Source of the DNA: an uncultured Eubacteriales bacterium | GTDB lineage: Bacteria; Bacillota; Clostridia; Oscillospirales; Oscillospiraceae | Assembly (NCBI GenBank): GCA_900549865.1 | Contig: URPU01000004.1 | Location: 1 to 46,053 of the forward strand | Reading direction: 5' to 3' | DNA length: 46,053 bases | Shown: in pieces, positions 32,950 to 40,761 of the stretch | How positions within the stretch are numbered: the stretch's first letter is position 1 | Layout of the letters: every line of letters begins with the position of its first letter | Notes under the pieces: generated by a model | The model's input: only the letters and a program-made list of their open reading frames with translations | Told to the model about the DNA's origin: nothing | The model's database searches: none | Program-made: the position numbers and the translations under genes

Positions 32950-33149
32950 GACTGTCGAAAAAGTGGCTTTGCCGCTTTTTCGAGAAAGCTTCGCTGCGTT
33001 CTGCGCCTCTGTTGTCCGCTGACAGCGGACAATTCGACGCTCACTCCGCGCAAAGTGTTTTCTGCCACGCACATGTCGCGGCAGAAAACGAATTATACAG
33101 TTTTCGCGTCTGCGGACGCGAAACTCTGTGAGACTTTTTTGATAAGCTG
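32950..33149 (+). repeat. Dispersed structured element, family R1, copy b (200 nt)
   Basis: Nearly identical to 16461-16660, with the same length, order of hairpins and ends (gactgtcgaaaaag ... ttttttgataagctg). Differences are few and concentrated in loops, the linker around 33090-33100 and the 3' tail. It is followed at 33151-33182 by a 12-bp hairpin gaattccgcggg/cccgcggaattc, so it too is bracketed by hairpins. Confidence 0.85.
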
Positions 33150-33150
33150 T

Positions 33151-33182
33151 GAATTCCGCGGGAACTTTTTCCCGCGGAATTC
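33151..33182. terminator. Hairpin after R1b
   Basis: gaattccgcggg / cccgcggaattc, 12-bp stem, 8-nt loop. No T-run; likely a transcript end or barrier upstream of the small lipoprotein gene. Confidence 0.45.
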
Positions 33183-33225
33183 GTATTATATATATCCAAA
33201 ATATTTTTACAGGAGGCGTAGTACA

Positions 33226-33462
33226 ATGATGAAGGAAAAAACCGTGGTCTGTGTCGGAATACTGCTCATACTGGCTGTGCTCACCTCGTGTGCACTGTTT
33301 TACAGCGTGAACGATTACAGCGCCGTGCACGACGCGCCGGGCGTTGCGTACTCCGGCGTCAGCGTCATGCCTGCCGGGGCGGCGGCGTCCATAAGCGGCA
33401 GTACTGAGGCCGCGCAGGGCGCGTTCTCGCCCGCTTTCCTCTCCGCGCACAGCGGAGGCTGA
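33226..33462 (+). CDS. Very small putative lipoprotein (78 residues)
   Basis: A strong ribosome site aggaggcg precedes ATG 33226. MMKEK is followed by a hydrophobic stretch and LTSC (lipobox, Cys22), then a short Ala/Ser/Gly-rich tail without charge clusters. It could equally be a single-pass membrane peptide. I do not recognise a family. It stands alone between R1b and R2b, both oriented towards it. Its codon use looks like that of neighbouring genes, supporting a real gene; a longer frame reaching back to 32923 would run through the repeat and is discarded. Confidence 0.6.
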   Translation: MMKEKTVVCVGILLILAVLTSCALFYSVNDYSAVHDAPGVAYSGVSVMPAGAAASISGSTEAAQGAFSPAFLSAHSGG

Positions 33463-33470
33463 ACCGACAT

Positions 33471-33672
33471 CAGCTTGTCAAAAAAGTCTTTGACTTTTTT
33501 GACCGCGCTTATCCGCCGAGTATTTTGAAAGCATTCAAAATACAGCTTCGCCCGAAAGTCTTGATACATCAAGCCTTTCTGCGGCGGTTTATCCAATTTG
33601 AGGCGGGCCTTGCCCCCTCAAGCTCCCCCGCTGCGCGGTCTCTTTACCTTGAAGCATGAATCGTTTGACAGT
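33471..33672 (-). repeat. Dispersed structured element, family R2, copy b (202 nt, reverse)
   Basis: The reverse complement matches 576-781 along its whole length, from actgtcaaa to ttttttgacaagctg. The long hairpin agtattttgaa/ttcaaaatact, the cttgat/atcaag stem (loop gt instead of ac) and the aaaaagtc/gacttttt stem (loop aaa instead of tcgca) are conserved. It abuts the terminator of the TRAP permease gene. Confidence 0.75.
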
Positions 33673-33707
33673 ATAAGGGTATGCGCCCGCGGGCGCATAC
33701 CCTTATA
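33673..33707 (-). terminator. Terminator of the TRAP transporter operon
   Basis: ataagggtatgcgcc-cgcg(g)-ggcgcatacccttat, a 15-bp stem, 28 bases past the permease stop. Confidence 0.75.
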
Positions 33708-33734
33708 TCATATCATTTTCAGAAAGACGCGCTC

Positions 33735-35726
33735 TTACGCGGCCACGGCCTTCTTTTTCTGGATGAGCTGGATGACGACGACGGCGGCGAACAGCGCGAT
33801 GCCGATAGAATCGGTGAAGGTGCCGGGGATCATCATGAGTATGCCGCCTATCGCGGTGGCGATGCGGAACACGGGGTTCATCGGGCGCAGGAGGAAGCCC
33901 TCCAGCGCGGCCGCAACGCCGAACAGACCGACGAGGGAGGTGACGATGATCTGGATCATGCTCCACACCGTCACGTCGATGAGCAGCATCGCGGGATTCA
34001 TGCAGAAGATATACGGCACGATGAACGCCGCGATGGCGAGCTTTGTGGCGTTGATGCCCGTTCTCATCGGGTTGGACTTCGCTATCGCGGAACCGGCGTA
34101 TGCCGCCAGCGCCACGGGAGGCGTGATATCGGCCACGATGCCGAAGTAGAACACGAAGAAGTGCGCCGCCATCTTTGGCACGCCGATGGTGATGAGGATG
34201 GGCGCGCAGGTGGAGGCCATGATGCAGTAGTTCGCGGTCGTGGGCACGCCCATGCCGAGGACGATGCAGCATATCATCGTCAGAAACAGCGCGACGAAGG
34301 TCGGGTCAATGAAGGTGACGGAGTTCGACACGGAGACGACGGCGGAGATGAGCTTGGAGGCAAGTCCGGTCGCCGTGATGCAGCCGGAGATAACGCCCGC
34401 CATGGAGCACGCAACGGCCACGGTGATGGCACTCTTGCCGCCGGCCTCAAGGGCTTCAAGTATCTTGGCGACGGTGATGCGGTTATCCTTGTCGAAGAGG
34501 CTGACGGCGATGGCGCAGAGGATGGCGATGGAGGCGGAGAACTGCATGGTGCGGGTGTTGGTCGTGACGAGCCACACCAGCACGACCAGCGGGGTCAGCA
34601 GGTATATCTTGCCCATGAGCTTGCCAATCTTGGGAAGCTCAGACCGCTCAAGCCCCTTCAGGCCGAGCTTGCGCGCCTCGAGGTGGACAGAAATGAATAT
34701 GCCCGTGAAGTACAGCACCGCAGGCAGAATGGCGCGCAGGGCGACCTCGCCGTAGGTGACGTTCATATACTCCGCCATGAGGAAGGCCGCCGCACCCATG
34801 ATGGGGGGCATTATCTGGCCGCCGGTGGAGGCGGACGCCTCGACAGCGCCGGCAAACTCCGGCTTGTAGCCGGCCTTTTTCATCATCGGGATCGTGACGG
34901 AGCCGGTGGTGACGGTGTTGCCGACGGAGGAGCCGGACACCATGCCGCACAGCGCCGAGGAAATGACAGCGACCTTTGCAGGGCCGCCGGCGAAGCCGCC
35001 GACGAGGGAGTTGGCAAGGTCGATGAAGAACGCGGCGATGCCGGTGCGCTCAAGGAAGGCGCCGAAGATGATGAACACGACGATGTACTTCGCGCAGACC
35101 TGCACGGGGGTGGACATGATGCCGCTGGTGGAGTAGAAAAGGGTGTACAGCAGGCGCTTGAGGCCGAGGCCGGTGGAGAAGGTGTAGATAAGCAGCACAC
35201 CGGCCACGCACAGGATGGGCACGCCGACGCAGCGGCGGCACAGCTCCATCAGCACAAGGATGCCGACAACGCCGATGACGACCTGAAGATCCGTCATCTT
35301 CGCGGCGCTGGTGAGCACGCTGATAAGAGAGTCATAGCTGAAGCAATAGTAGAAGAAGCAGGCCGCGCCAACTATCATCAGCACGAAATCGTACCAGGGA
35401 ACGTAGTTGTGGCGCACGTGGTGCTTGCTGGCGGGGTAGGTGAGATAACCCATTATCACGACCAGACCCAGAAAAGCCGTCAGGCGCTTTTCAAGCGCGG
35501 CGACGGAGAACAGGGTGGAATAAATGCAGTAGAGAGAGAAGATGACCATGACCGCGCGCACGATGACGGCGACCTTGCCCTCCCATATGCGCGTGTTCGA
35601 CTCCCTGTCATACTTGCGCATGAGCTTTTCCACGTCCTCCGCCGTGCCGACGTCAACATACTCGATGTCGGTCGTCGTGTCCACAACGTGTTCGGCAAAG
35701 CTCTCATGCTTTTTTTTGTCGGACAT
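33735..35726 (-). CDS. TRAP transporter fused permease (TAXI-TRAP, DctQM type)
   Basis: A 663-residue, about 15-segment membrane protein containing the small (Q) and large (M) TRAP permease parts in one chain, as in TAXI systems. Seen: GVPILCVAGVLLIYTFSTGLGLKRL, GAFLERTGIAAFFIDLANSLVGGFAGGPAKVAVISSALCGMVSGSS in the M half (GGPAK and SGSS typical), ASTGGQIMPPIMGAAAFLMAEY and GMGVPTTANYCIMA. The N-terminal 60 residues are cytoplasmic and charged. It drives solute uptake with Na+ or H+. ATG 35726 has aaaggag. It is cotranscribed after the solute-binding gene, 164 bases downstream of it. Confidence 0.94.
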   Translation of the reverse strand: MSDKKKHESFAEHVVDTTTDIEYVDVGTAEDVEKLMRKYDRESNTRIWEGKVAVIVRAVMVIFSLYCIYSTLFSVAALEKRLTAFLGLVVIMGYLTYPASKHHVRHNYVPWYDFVLMIVGAACFFYYCFSYDSLISVLTSAAKMTDLQVVIGVVGILVLMELCRRCVGVPILCVAGVLLIYTFSTGLGLKRLLYTLFYSTSGIMSTPVQVCAKYIVVFIIFGAFLERTGIAAFFIDLANSLVGGFAGGPAKVAVISSALCGMVSGSSVGNTVTTGSVTIPMMKKAGYKPEFAGAVEASASTGGQIMPPIMGAAAFLMAEYMNVTYGEVALRAILPAVLYFTGIFISVHLEARKLGLKGLERSELPKIGKLMGKIYLLTPLVVLVWLVTTNTRTMQFSASIAILCAIAVSLFDKDNRITVAKILEALEAGGKSAITVAVACSMAGVISGCITATGLASKLISAVVSVSNSVTFIDPTFVALFLTMICCIVLGMGVPTTANYCIMASTCAPILITIGVPKMAAHFFVFYFGIVADITPPVALAAYAGSAIAKSNPMRTGINATKLAIAAFIVPYIFCMNPAMLLIDVTVWSMIQIIVTSLVGLFGVAAALEGFLLRPMNPVFRIATAIGGILMMIPGTFTDSIGIALFAAVVVIQLIQKKKAVAA

Positions 35727-35890
35727 TCCTAACGCTCCTTTAAATTGATATAGTGTACTATAAAACGGCGCGACCGCTGCCGGAGGCAGCGGATGGCGTT
35801 AATATACTGCTAAGATTTTCTGGAGGCATTTTGCAGCAAGACCTACGGCGTGGATATGCGCCGCAGGTCAAGCACACAAAAGTTTATTCT
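35727..35890 (-). other. Intercistronic hairpins between TRAP binding protein and permease
   Basis: On the minus strand, gacctgcggcg/cgccgtaggtc (with a G-T pair) near 35842-35871 and ccgctgcctccggcagcgg near 35774-35792. Neither has a T-run. Such stems often stabilise or partly end the upstream message so the binding protein is made in excess. Confidence 0.5.
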
Positions 35891-36850
35891 TTACTTGGTC
35901 GCAACCTCGAGGCCCTGCTCGGCAAAGTACTTGGCGGCGCCGGGGTGGTAGGGAACGCTGGTCACGCTGGCGGCAAATTCAACGTTCAGCTCCGCGCCCT
36001 TGCCGTGCTGCTCAGCGATGGCGTCGATGTTGTTGAAGATGGTGGAGACGAAGGAGTAGACCGCATCGTCGGACACATCGTCACGCACGAGGACAACAGC
36101 GGCGACAGCGACGGTCTGGACGTCCTCAGGCATGCCGTAGGTGTCGGCCGTGACGGTGTATGCGGAGTAGTACGGGGAAGCGGCGATGAGCTTATCGACA
36201 TGCTCGTCGTCTATCGCAACGAGGTAGACCTGACCGGAGGTGCTGAGGTCGGTGATGGCGGTGGTGGGCGCGCCGGCGACGATAAACGCCGCGTCGATCT
36301 TCTTATCCTTCAGGCTCTCGGCGCTGTCGCCAAAGCTCTGGTAGACGGGGCTGATGTCGTCAAGAGTCATGTCGTAGGCGGCGAAAACGTCCAGCGCGTT
36401 GAAGTAAACACCGGAGCCGAGAGCGCCGACGGAGACGGTCTTGCCCTTGAGGTCGGAAACGGACTTTATGTCAGGGTTCATGGTGACTATCTGCACCTGC
36501 TCCATGTACAGCGCCGCCGCGACGGAGAAGCTGGAAACTGCCTTGCCGTCGAAGAGGTTGGTACCGGCGTAGGCGTAGCTCATAACGTCGGACTGGCAGA
36601 AGCCGAGCTGGACGTCGCCTGCATCCATATCCTCAATATTCGCCTGAGAACCGTTGCCGGTGACGGCGACGACGTTGAGGTCGGAATTGGAGGAGACATA
36701 CTGGGCGAGGACGCTGCCGAAGGCATAATAGGTGCCGGCTTCGCCGCCGGTGGTGAACGTGAGGGTCTCCTTCTTCGCATCGGAAGAGCCGCAGGCGCAC
36801 AGAGCAAATACCATGCTCAGCGCAAGCAAAAGTGCAAACAGTTTTTTCAT
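35891..36850 (-). CDS. TAXI family TRAP transporter solute-binding lipoprotein
   Basis: 319 residues: a lipoprotein signal (MKKLFALLLALSMVF, LCAC with Cys20) and a TAXI-type binding fold: LTFTTGGEAGTYYAFGSVLAQYV at the N-terminus, GNGSQANIEDMDAGDVQLGFCQSD, LKGKTVSVGALGSGVYFNA, KIDAAFIVAGAPTTAI, and a C-terminal VPYHPGAAKYFAEQG. TAXI ligands known elsewhere include glutamate/2-oxoglutarate-like acids, but the ligand here is open. aggagg lies 11 bases before ATG. It is first of its operon and divergent from a LysR gene. Confidence 0.95.
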   Translation of the reverse strand: MKKLFALLLALSMVFALCACGSSDAKKETLTFTTGGEAGTYYAFGSVLAQYVSSNSDLNVVAVTGNGSQANIEDMDAGDVQLGFCQSDVMSYAYAGTNLFDGKAVSSFSVAAALYMEQVQIVTMNPDIKSVSDLKGKTVSVGALGSGVYFNALDVFAAYDMTLDDISPVYQSFGDSAESLKDKKIDAAFIVAGAPTTAITDLSTSGQVYLVAIDDEHVDKLIAASPYYSAYTVTADTYGMPEDVQTVAVAAVVLVRDDVSDDAVYSFVSTIFNNIDAIAEQHGKGAELNVEFAASVTSVPYHPGAAKYFAEQGLEVATK

Positions 36851-36963
36851 GAGATTTTTTCCTCCTTTATGATCCCGCCGGATATTGCAGCCGCACTGCG
36901 CGGCACTGAAAAATTTTTCTCCGGCTATGAACGTAACACTTGAATTACGCTCATTTCGGTATT

Positions 36964-36992
36964 ATAATACAACCAAAAGTTGATTTTGGCAA
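36964..36992 (-). promoter_or_regulatory. Promoter of the TRAP operon with overlapping LysR-type dyad
   Basis: On the minus strand: TTGCCA (36992-36987), 17-nt spacer, TATTAT (36969-36964). The -35 is inside TTGccaaaatCAA (36980-36992), a T-N11-A dyad of the kind bound by LysR regulators, fitting control by the divergent LysR gene. Confidence 0.6.
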
Positions 36993-37133
36993 TAGGTCAT
37001 TCACACTTTCACCAGATAATACATAAAACAGGCCCGGAAAACGCAGTGTTTTATGCAAAAGCAATAAAAAGAAAGTTAATTGTTTGACTAACGGTCGAAA
37101 AACGGCATGATTTAGGGGCAAATTGTTTAGAAT

Positions 37134-37162
37134 TTGACTATTTTACCCCTGCGTGCTATACT
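37134..37162 (+). promoter_or_regulatory. Sigma-A promoter of the LysR gene
   Basis: TTGACT, 17-nt spacer, TATACT; predicted start about 37169, 45 nt before the ATG. The rest of the 36851-37213 gap is AT-rich and otherwise unremarkable. Confidence 0.75.
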
Positions 37163-37213
37163 TTTCGCCGCGCCGCACAGGGCGCGGACAGTGCATTATA
37201 ATTGGAGTATATT

Positions 37214-38170
37214 ATGGATTTCTCACTATTGAAAAGCTTTATAGCGGTGGCGGATGAGAAGAGCTTTTCCACGGCGGCGAAGCATCTTTTCATATCTCAG
37301 CAGTCTCTCAGCAAGCAGATAGCGAAGCTGGAGGAGGAGCTGGACACGCCGCTTTTCGTGCGCAGCCGTCCGCTGGTGCTGACGCAGGACGGCAAGCAGT
37401 TTTTGCAGACGGCAAAGCAGATATTGCAGCTCAAGCAGCAGTACGAGGAAAGCTCGTCGAAGAGCATAAGCGGCGCGCATTTCGTGCGGCTGGGGATAGA
37501 GCACACCGTCGCGCGCGCGATACTGCCGCACGTGCTGCCCGATTATCTGCGCCGGAACCCCGACACCTACGTGAAGCTGAGCGAGGAGTCGCCGGAGGTG
37601 CTGCAAAAGACGCTTAGCTATGACGGGGTGGATCTGGTGATAGGCTCCATCAACAACACGCCCGACACGTATGAGACCATCCCCCTCTGCCGGAAGGAGC
37701 AGCTCCTCGTCGTGCCGAAGCCGATGCTGCGCCGCCTCGCGGGGGATGAGTATGAGGAGAAGAAGGCGGAGTTTTCCGCCGGGGCGGATCTGAGCTATTT
37801 TGAAAGCCTGCCGTTTATAAAGATCCCGCGCCTTTCATCCGGCGGGAGGACGCTGAACAGCTATCTGAAATACTATGATATAAATCCGAAATTCGTGTGT
37901 GAGCTTACGAATGTGGAGAACGCGTTCCAGCTCGCCATAAGCGGCATAGGCGTGTTCATCTATCCTGAGCTTTTCTGGGATATGCTCGCGCCGGACGTGC
38001 AGGCGGACTACCTCACGGATATCGAGCTTTTCCCCCTGCCGTACCTGCCGGATATTGAAAGCGTCTGCGCCTACTACCACAAGGAGACGGGCCTGCACGG
38101 CAAGACGCGGCTGCTGTTCGACAGCTTCCTCGGCTTCTTCGAGAAGTACAAGGCGAAAAAGAGCATGTAA
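37214..38170 (+). CDS. LysR family transcriptional regulator
   Basis: 318 residues. N-terminal winged HTH: MDFSLLKSFIAVADEKSFSTAAKHLFISQQSLSKQIAKLEEELDTPLFVRS with the A-A-x-L-x-x-S/T-Q-x-x-x-S pattern, then TQDGKQFLQTAKQIL and a LysR-type effector domain (about 90-300). ATG 37214 has ttggag upstream; a TTG four codons earlier is less likely. It is divergent from the TAXI-TRAP operon and probably senses the transported compound or a derivative (inference). A strong terminator follows. Confidence 0.94.
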   Translation: MDFSLLKSFIAVADEKSFSTAAKHLFISQQSLSKQIAKLEEELDTPLFVRSRPLVLTQDGKQFLQTAKQILQLKQQYEESSSKSISGAHFVRLGIEHTVARAILPHVLPDYLRRNPDTYVKLSEESPEVLQKTLSYDGVDLVIGSINNTPDTYETIPLCRKEQLLVVPKPMLRRLAGDEYEEKKAEFSAGADLSYFESLPFIKIPRLSSGGRTLNSYLKYYDINPKFVCELTNVENAFQLAISGIGVFIYPELFWDMLAPDVQADYLTDIELFPLPYLPDIESVCAYYHKETGLHGKTRLLFDSFLGFFEKYKAKKSM

Positions 38171-38190
38171 AAAAGCATATATGACTAAAG

Positions 38191-38238
38191 TCCACATGCG
38201 ACCGCCGGAAAAACGGCTGTCCGCATGTGGGTCTTTTT
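38191..38238 (+). terminator. Terminator of the LysR gene
   Basis: ccacatgcg...cgcatgtgg with an inner gccg/cggc stem, followed by gtcTTTTT. Confidence 0.88.
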
Positions 38239-38283
38239 ATATGAGCATGAAAGCGGCAAAATCGAAAAACTCAAAATCCGCTA

Positions 38284-38314
38284 TTGACTCTATAACCGTT
38301 GTAGAGTTTATAAT
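38284..38314 (+). promoter_or_regulatory. MerR-type promoter (19-nt spacer with inverted repeat)
   Basis: TTGACT, 19-nt spacer, perfect TATAAT. The inverted repeat ACTCTA (38287-38292) / TAGAGT (38302-38307) lies in the over-long spacer, the arrangement activated by MerR-family regulators. No MerR gene is in the window. Confidence 0.72.
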
Positions 38315-38352
38315 ATGAATGCAAATGTAAAGGGTTATAAGAAGGAATGCGC

Positions 38353-38781
38353 ATGGAAAAGAATCTGTTCCCCATCGGAAGCGTGTATTTCGGCAATGCC
38401 GTGTCACTGAAATACACGCTTCCGACGGGCGCGCACGATCTGGGCGGCGGCAGTGAGGATATCTGCATCCGCCTTGCGCGGCCCGGCGACAGCTTCCTCC
38501 CCTTCGGCGGAGACACGGAGGAAGCGCCCGACAGCGGCGAAGTGGTCTACGCTGTCGGAGACCAGGTGCGCACGCGCCGCTGGACATGGCGGCAGAGCGA
38601 GCACGGTAAGATAACCGCCGCATCGTCGGACATCTTTTTCCCCATTGACGGCTTCACGGACTTCAACCGTGAGCGGGTGATCGCCGCGCGGGATGAGCTG
38701 CAGGCCCTTATTATGCGCATCTTCGGCTGTGAGGCCGCCGCGGGGCTTATAGACGCGGAAAACCCGTCGATGGAATTATAA
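38353..38781 (+). pseudogene. 5'-truncated B3/B4 tRNA-binding domain gene
   Basis: 142 residues; matches only the C-terminal part of B3/B4 (PheT-like, tRNA-editing-type) stand-alone proteins, which normally have about 210-230. Seen: GNAVSLKYTLPTGAHDL, DICIRLARPGDSFLPFGG, GEVVYAVGDQVRTRRWTWRQSE and SSDIFFPIDGF then an Arg/Ala-rich helix. The N-terminal 80-90 residues are missing. At the junction a 17-bp perfect inverted repeat (38375-38391 / 38409-38425) duplicates the conserved coding DNA in reverse, encoding the odd IGSVYF. aagaagg precedes ATG 38353, so a short product may still be made under the MerR-type promoter; whether it functions is unknown. Confidence 0.7.
38371..38429. repeat. Fold-back inverted duplication at the B3/B4 break point
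   Basis: tcggaagcgtgtatttc and gaaatacacgcttccga are exact inverted arms with a 17-nt centre; with one mismatch the arms extend to 21 nt. The right arm encodes family-conserved KYTLPTG; the left arm does not fit the family. Confidence 0.85.
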
Positions 38782-38805
38782 ATACTATAAACAAAAACAA
38801 CAAAA

Positions 38806-38839
38806 AACTCCGAAGCGCAGAGTTTCGCGCTTCGGAGTT
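38806..38839. terminator. Bidirectional terminator between the B3/B4 gene and split transketolase
   Basis: aactccgaagcgc / gcgcttcggagtt, a 13-bp stem with an A-run on the left and TTcTTa on the right. Confidence 0.82.
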
Positions 38840-38856
38840 CTTATATCAGAAGTATA

Positions 38857-39780
38857 TTACAGAAGAGCCTTGACCTTCGCGGCGATGTTTTCCGCCGTCA
38901 GGCCGTACTCCTCATACAGCTTCGCCGGGGAGCCGGACTGGCCGAACCTATCCTCCACGCCGACGCGGGCAAAGCCGGCACCGGGCTTGCCGGCAATGAC
39001 CTCCGCCACGGCGGAGCCGAGGCCGCCGGTGACGAAGTGATCCTCCGCCGTGACGATGGCGCGGACCTTGCTGTTGTAGGAAAGGACGCACTCTTCATCA
39101 AGCGGCTTTATGGTGTGGAAGTTCACGACCGCGGCGCTGATACCCTCGGCGGAGAGAAGCTCCGCCGCCTTGAGGGCGCGCGTGACCATCAGGCCGGTGG
39201 CGAATATCGCGGCGTCCGTACCCTCGCGCAGAACGACGGCCTTGCCGGGAACAAAGGGCGTTGCCTCATCGGTGACGTCGTCCGTGCCGGGGCGGGTCAG
39301 GCGGATATACACGGGACCCTGGATATCTATCGCGGCTTTCACGGCCTTATAGGTCTCGGATGCGTCGCAGGGGGAGAAAACCGTCATGCCCGGAAGCTCG
39401 CGCATGAGCGCGACGTCCTCAAGAGACTGGTGGGAGCCGCCGTCCTCGCCGACGCTGAGCCCGGCATGGGTGAAGGCGAGCTTCACGTTCGCGCCGGGAT
39501 AGGCCACGGAGTTGCGGATCTGCTCAAACGCGCGGCCCGCGCCGAACATGGCGAAGGTGCTGGCGAAGGGAACATAGCCCGTGAAGGCAAAGCCAGCGGC
39601 GGCGCAGATCATGTCCGCCTCGGCGATGCCGAAATCATAGAATCTGTCGGGGAAGGCCTTTTTAAAGGTGCCGGTCTTTGTCGCCCCTGCGAGGTCGGCG
39701 TCCATGACGACGATCTTGTCGTTTTCCTTGCCCAGCAGGGCAAGCGCCTCGCCGTATGCTTCTCTAGTTGATTTACCCAT
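38857..39780 (-). CDS. Transketolase, C-terminal subunit
   Basis: 307 residues: pyrimidine-binding plus C-terminal domains of a split transketolase, which moves two-carbon units between sugar phosphates with thiamine diphosphate. Seen: VVMDADLAGATKTGTFKKAFP, FYDFGIAEADMICAAAGFA (the catalytic Glu region), GEDGGSHQSLEDVALMR, VYIRLTRPG, and EDHFVTGGLGSAVAEV. Its ATG shares a base with the stop of the N-terminal subunit gene (TGATG-type overlap), so the two are made together as one complex. Confidence 0.94.
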   Translation of the reverse strand: MGKSTREAYGEALALLGKENDKIVVMDADLAGATKTGTFKKAFPDRFYDFGIAEADMICAAAGFAFTGYVPFASTFAMFGAGRAFEQIRNSVAYPGANVKLAFTHAGLSVGEDGGSHQSLEDVALMRELPGMTVFSPCDASETYKAVKAAIDIQGPVYIRLTRPGTDDVTDEATPFVPGKAVVLREGTDAAIFATGLMVTRALKAAELLSAEGISAAVVNFHTIKPLDEECVLSYNSKVRAIVTAEDHFVTGGLGSAVAEVIAGKPGAGFARVGVEDRFGQSGSPAKLYEEYGLTAENIAAKVKALL

Positions 39781-40586
39781 CAGAGCGCCTCCTTCAATTC
39801 CTTTATTGCGGCCTCGTAATCAGCCTGCTTGATGGTCGAGCCGTGCCAGGATGCCTTGTTCTCCATGAACGACACGCCCTTGCCCTTCACCGTCTCACAG
39901 CAGACGAACTTCGGCCTGCCCGGCGTAAAGGGCGCCTTGAGCGCCGCTGTCACGGCGTCGATATCGTGCCCGTCCACCTTATAGGTGTCGAAGCCGAACG
40001 CGGCGAACTTGCCCATAATGTCGCCGAGACTCATAACGTCGTCATTGTCGCCGTCTATCTGGAGCCTGTTGTGGTCCATGATGACGGTGAAGTTATCGAG
40101 CCTGTAGTGCGCCGCGGACATGGCGGCCTCCCAGACAAGCCCCTCCTGACACTCGCCGTCGCCGACGAGCGTGAACACGCGGTAGTCCTTCTTTGCGTGC
40201 TTCGCCGCAAGCGCCATGCCCATGGCGATGGCGATGCCCTGACCGAGAGAGCCGGTGTTGGCGTCCACGCCGGGGGTCTTGCGCATGTCGGGGTGGCCCT
40301 GAAGATGACTGCCGAGCTTGCGCAGAGTGGCAAGCTCCTCCTTGCCGAAGTAGCCCTTGTCGGCAAGAACGGCATAGAGGGCGGGGCAGCAGTGGCCCTT
40401 GCTCATGATGAATCTGTCCCTGTCCTCCCAGTGCGGGTCGCCGGGGCGGACATCCATTACGTTATAATACAGTGCGATGAGGGTCTCAAGGCATGAAAGG
40501 GACCCGCCCGGATGTCCGGACTGAGCCTCATACAGCTCGTTTATGATATCGATCCTCAGTTGCTTGGCTTTTTCCTGAAGCGTCAT
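39780..40586 (-). CDS. Transketolase, N-terminal subunit
   Basis: 268 residues, the TPP-binding half. Seen: AQSGHPGGSLSCLETLIAL, RDRFIMSKGHCCPALYAVL, GSLGQGIAIAMGMALA, the TPP motif LVGDGECQEGLVWEAAMSAAH (GDG...N), DHNRLQIDG, and KGKGVSFMENKASWHG. The ribosome site aaggagg is 9 bases before the ATG. First of the two-gene operon. Confidence 0.95.
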   Translation of the reverse strand: MTLQEKAKQLRIDIINELYEAQSGHPGGSLSCLETLIALYYNVMDVRPGDPHWEDRDRFIMSKGHCCPALYAVLADKGYFGKEELATLRKLGSHLQGHPDMRKTPGVDANTGSLGQGIAIAMGMALAAKHAKKDYRVFTLVGDGECQEGLVWEAAMSAAHYRLDNFTVIMDHNRLQIDGDNDDVMSLGDIMGKFAAFGFDTYKVDGHDIDAVTAALKAPFTPGRPKFVCCETVKGKGVSFMENKASWHGSTIKQADYEAAIKELKEAL

Positions 40587-40618
40587 CGCGTCAGCCTCCT
40601 TGTGTATGATCGGGTTAA

Positions 40619-40647
40619 ATTATACACGCTCTCTCCCGGCCTTTCAA
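40619..40647 (-). promoter_or_regulatory. Sigma-A promoter of the split transketolase operon
   Basis: On the minus strand: TTGAAA (40647-40642), 17-nt spacer, perfect TATAAT (40624-40619); the leader is about 25 nt. Confidence 0.78.
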
Positions 40648-40697
40648 CCACAAAAATCCCACAGGACAAATTTCACCGAAATGCCGGGGAAAATCAC

Positions 40698-40726
40698 TTG
40701 CCAAAAGGCCGCGTTTGAGGGATAAT
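40698..40726 (+). promoter_or_regulatory. Promoter of the HAD-nagA operon
   Basis: TTGCCA, 17-nt spacer, GATAAT; predicted start about 40733. Confidence 0.6.
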
Positions 40727-40761
40727 TAAGCGAGATATACAAAGTGTGCATGGAGGCGGAG

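Noticed and set aside
32923..33225. Longer protein form including the R1b repeat (frame open from 32923)
   Set aside because: The open frame runs through a repeat that is non-coding elsewhere; a strong ribosome site marks ATG 33226 as the start.
33681..35732. 683-residue plus-strand frame across the TRAP permease gene
   Set aside because: It is dominated by His, Asp, Gly and Arg with no membrane or fold pattern; antisense of a clear transporter.
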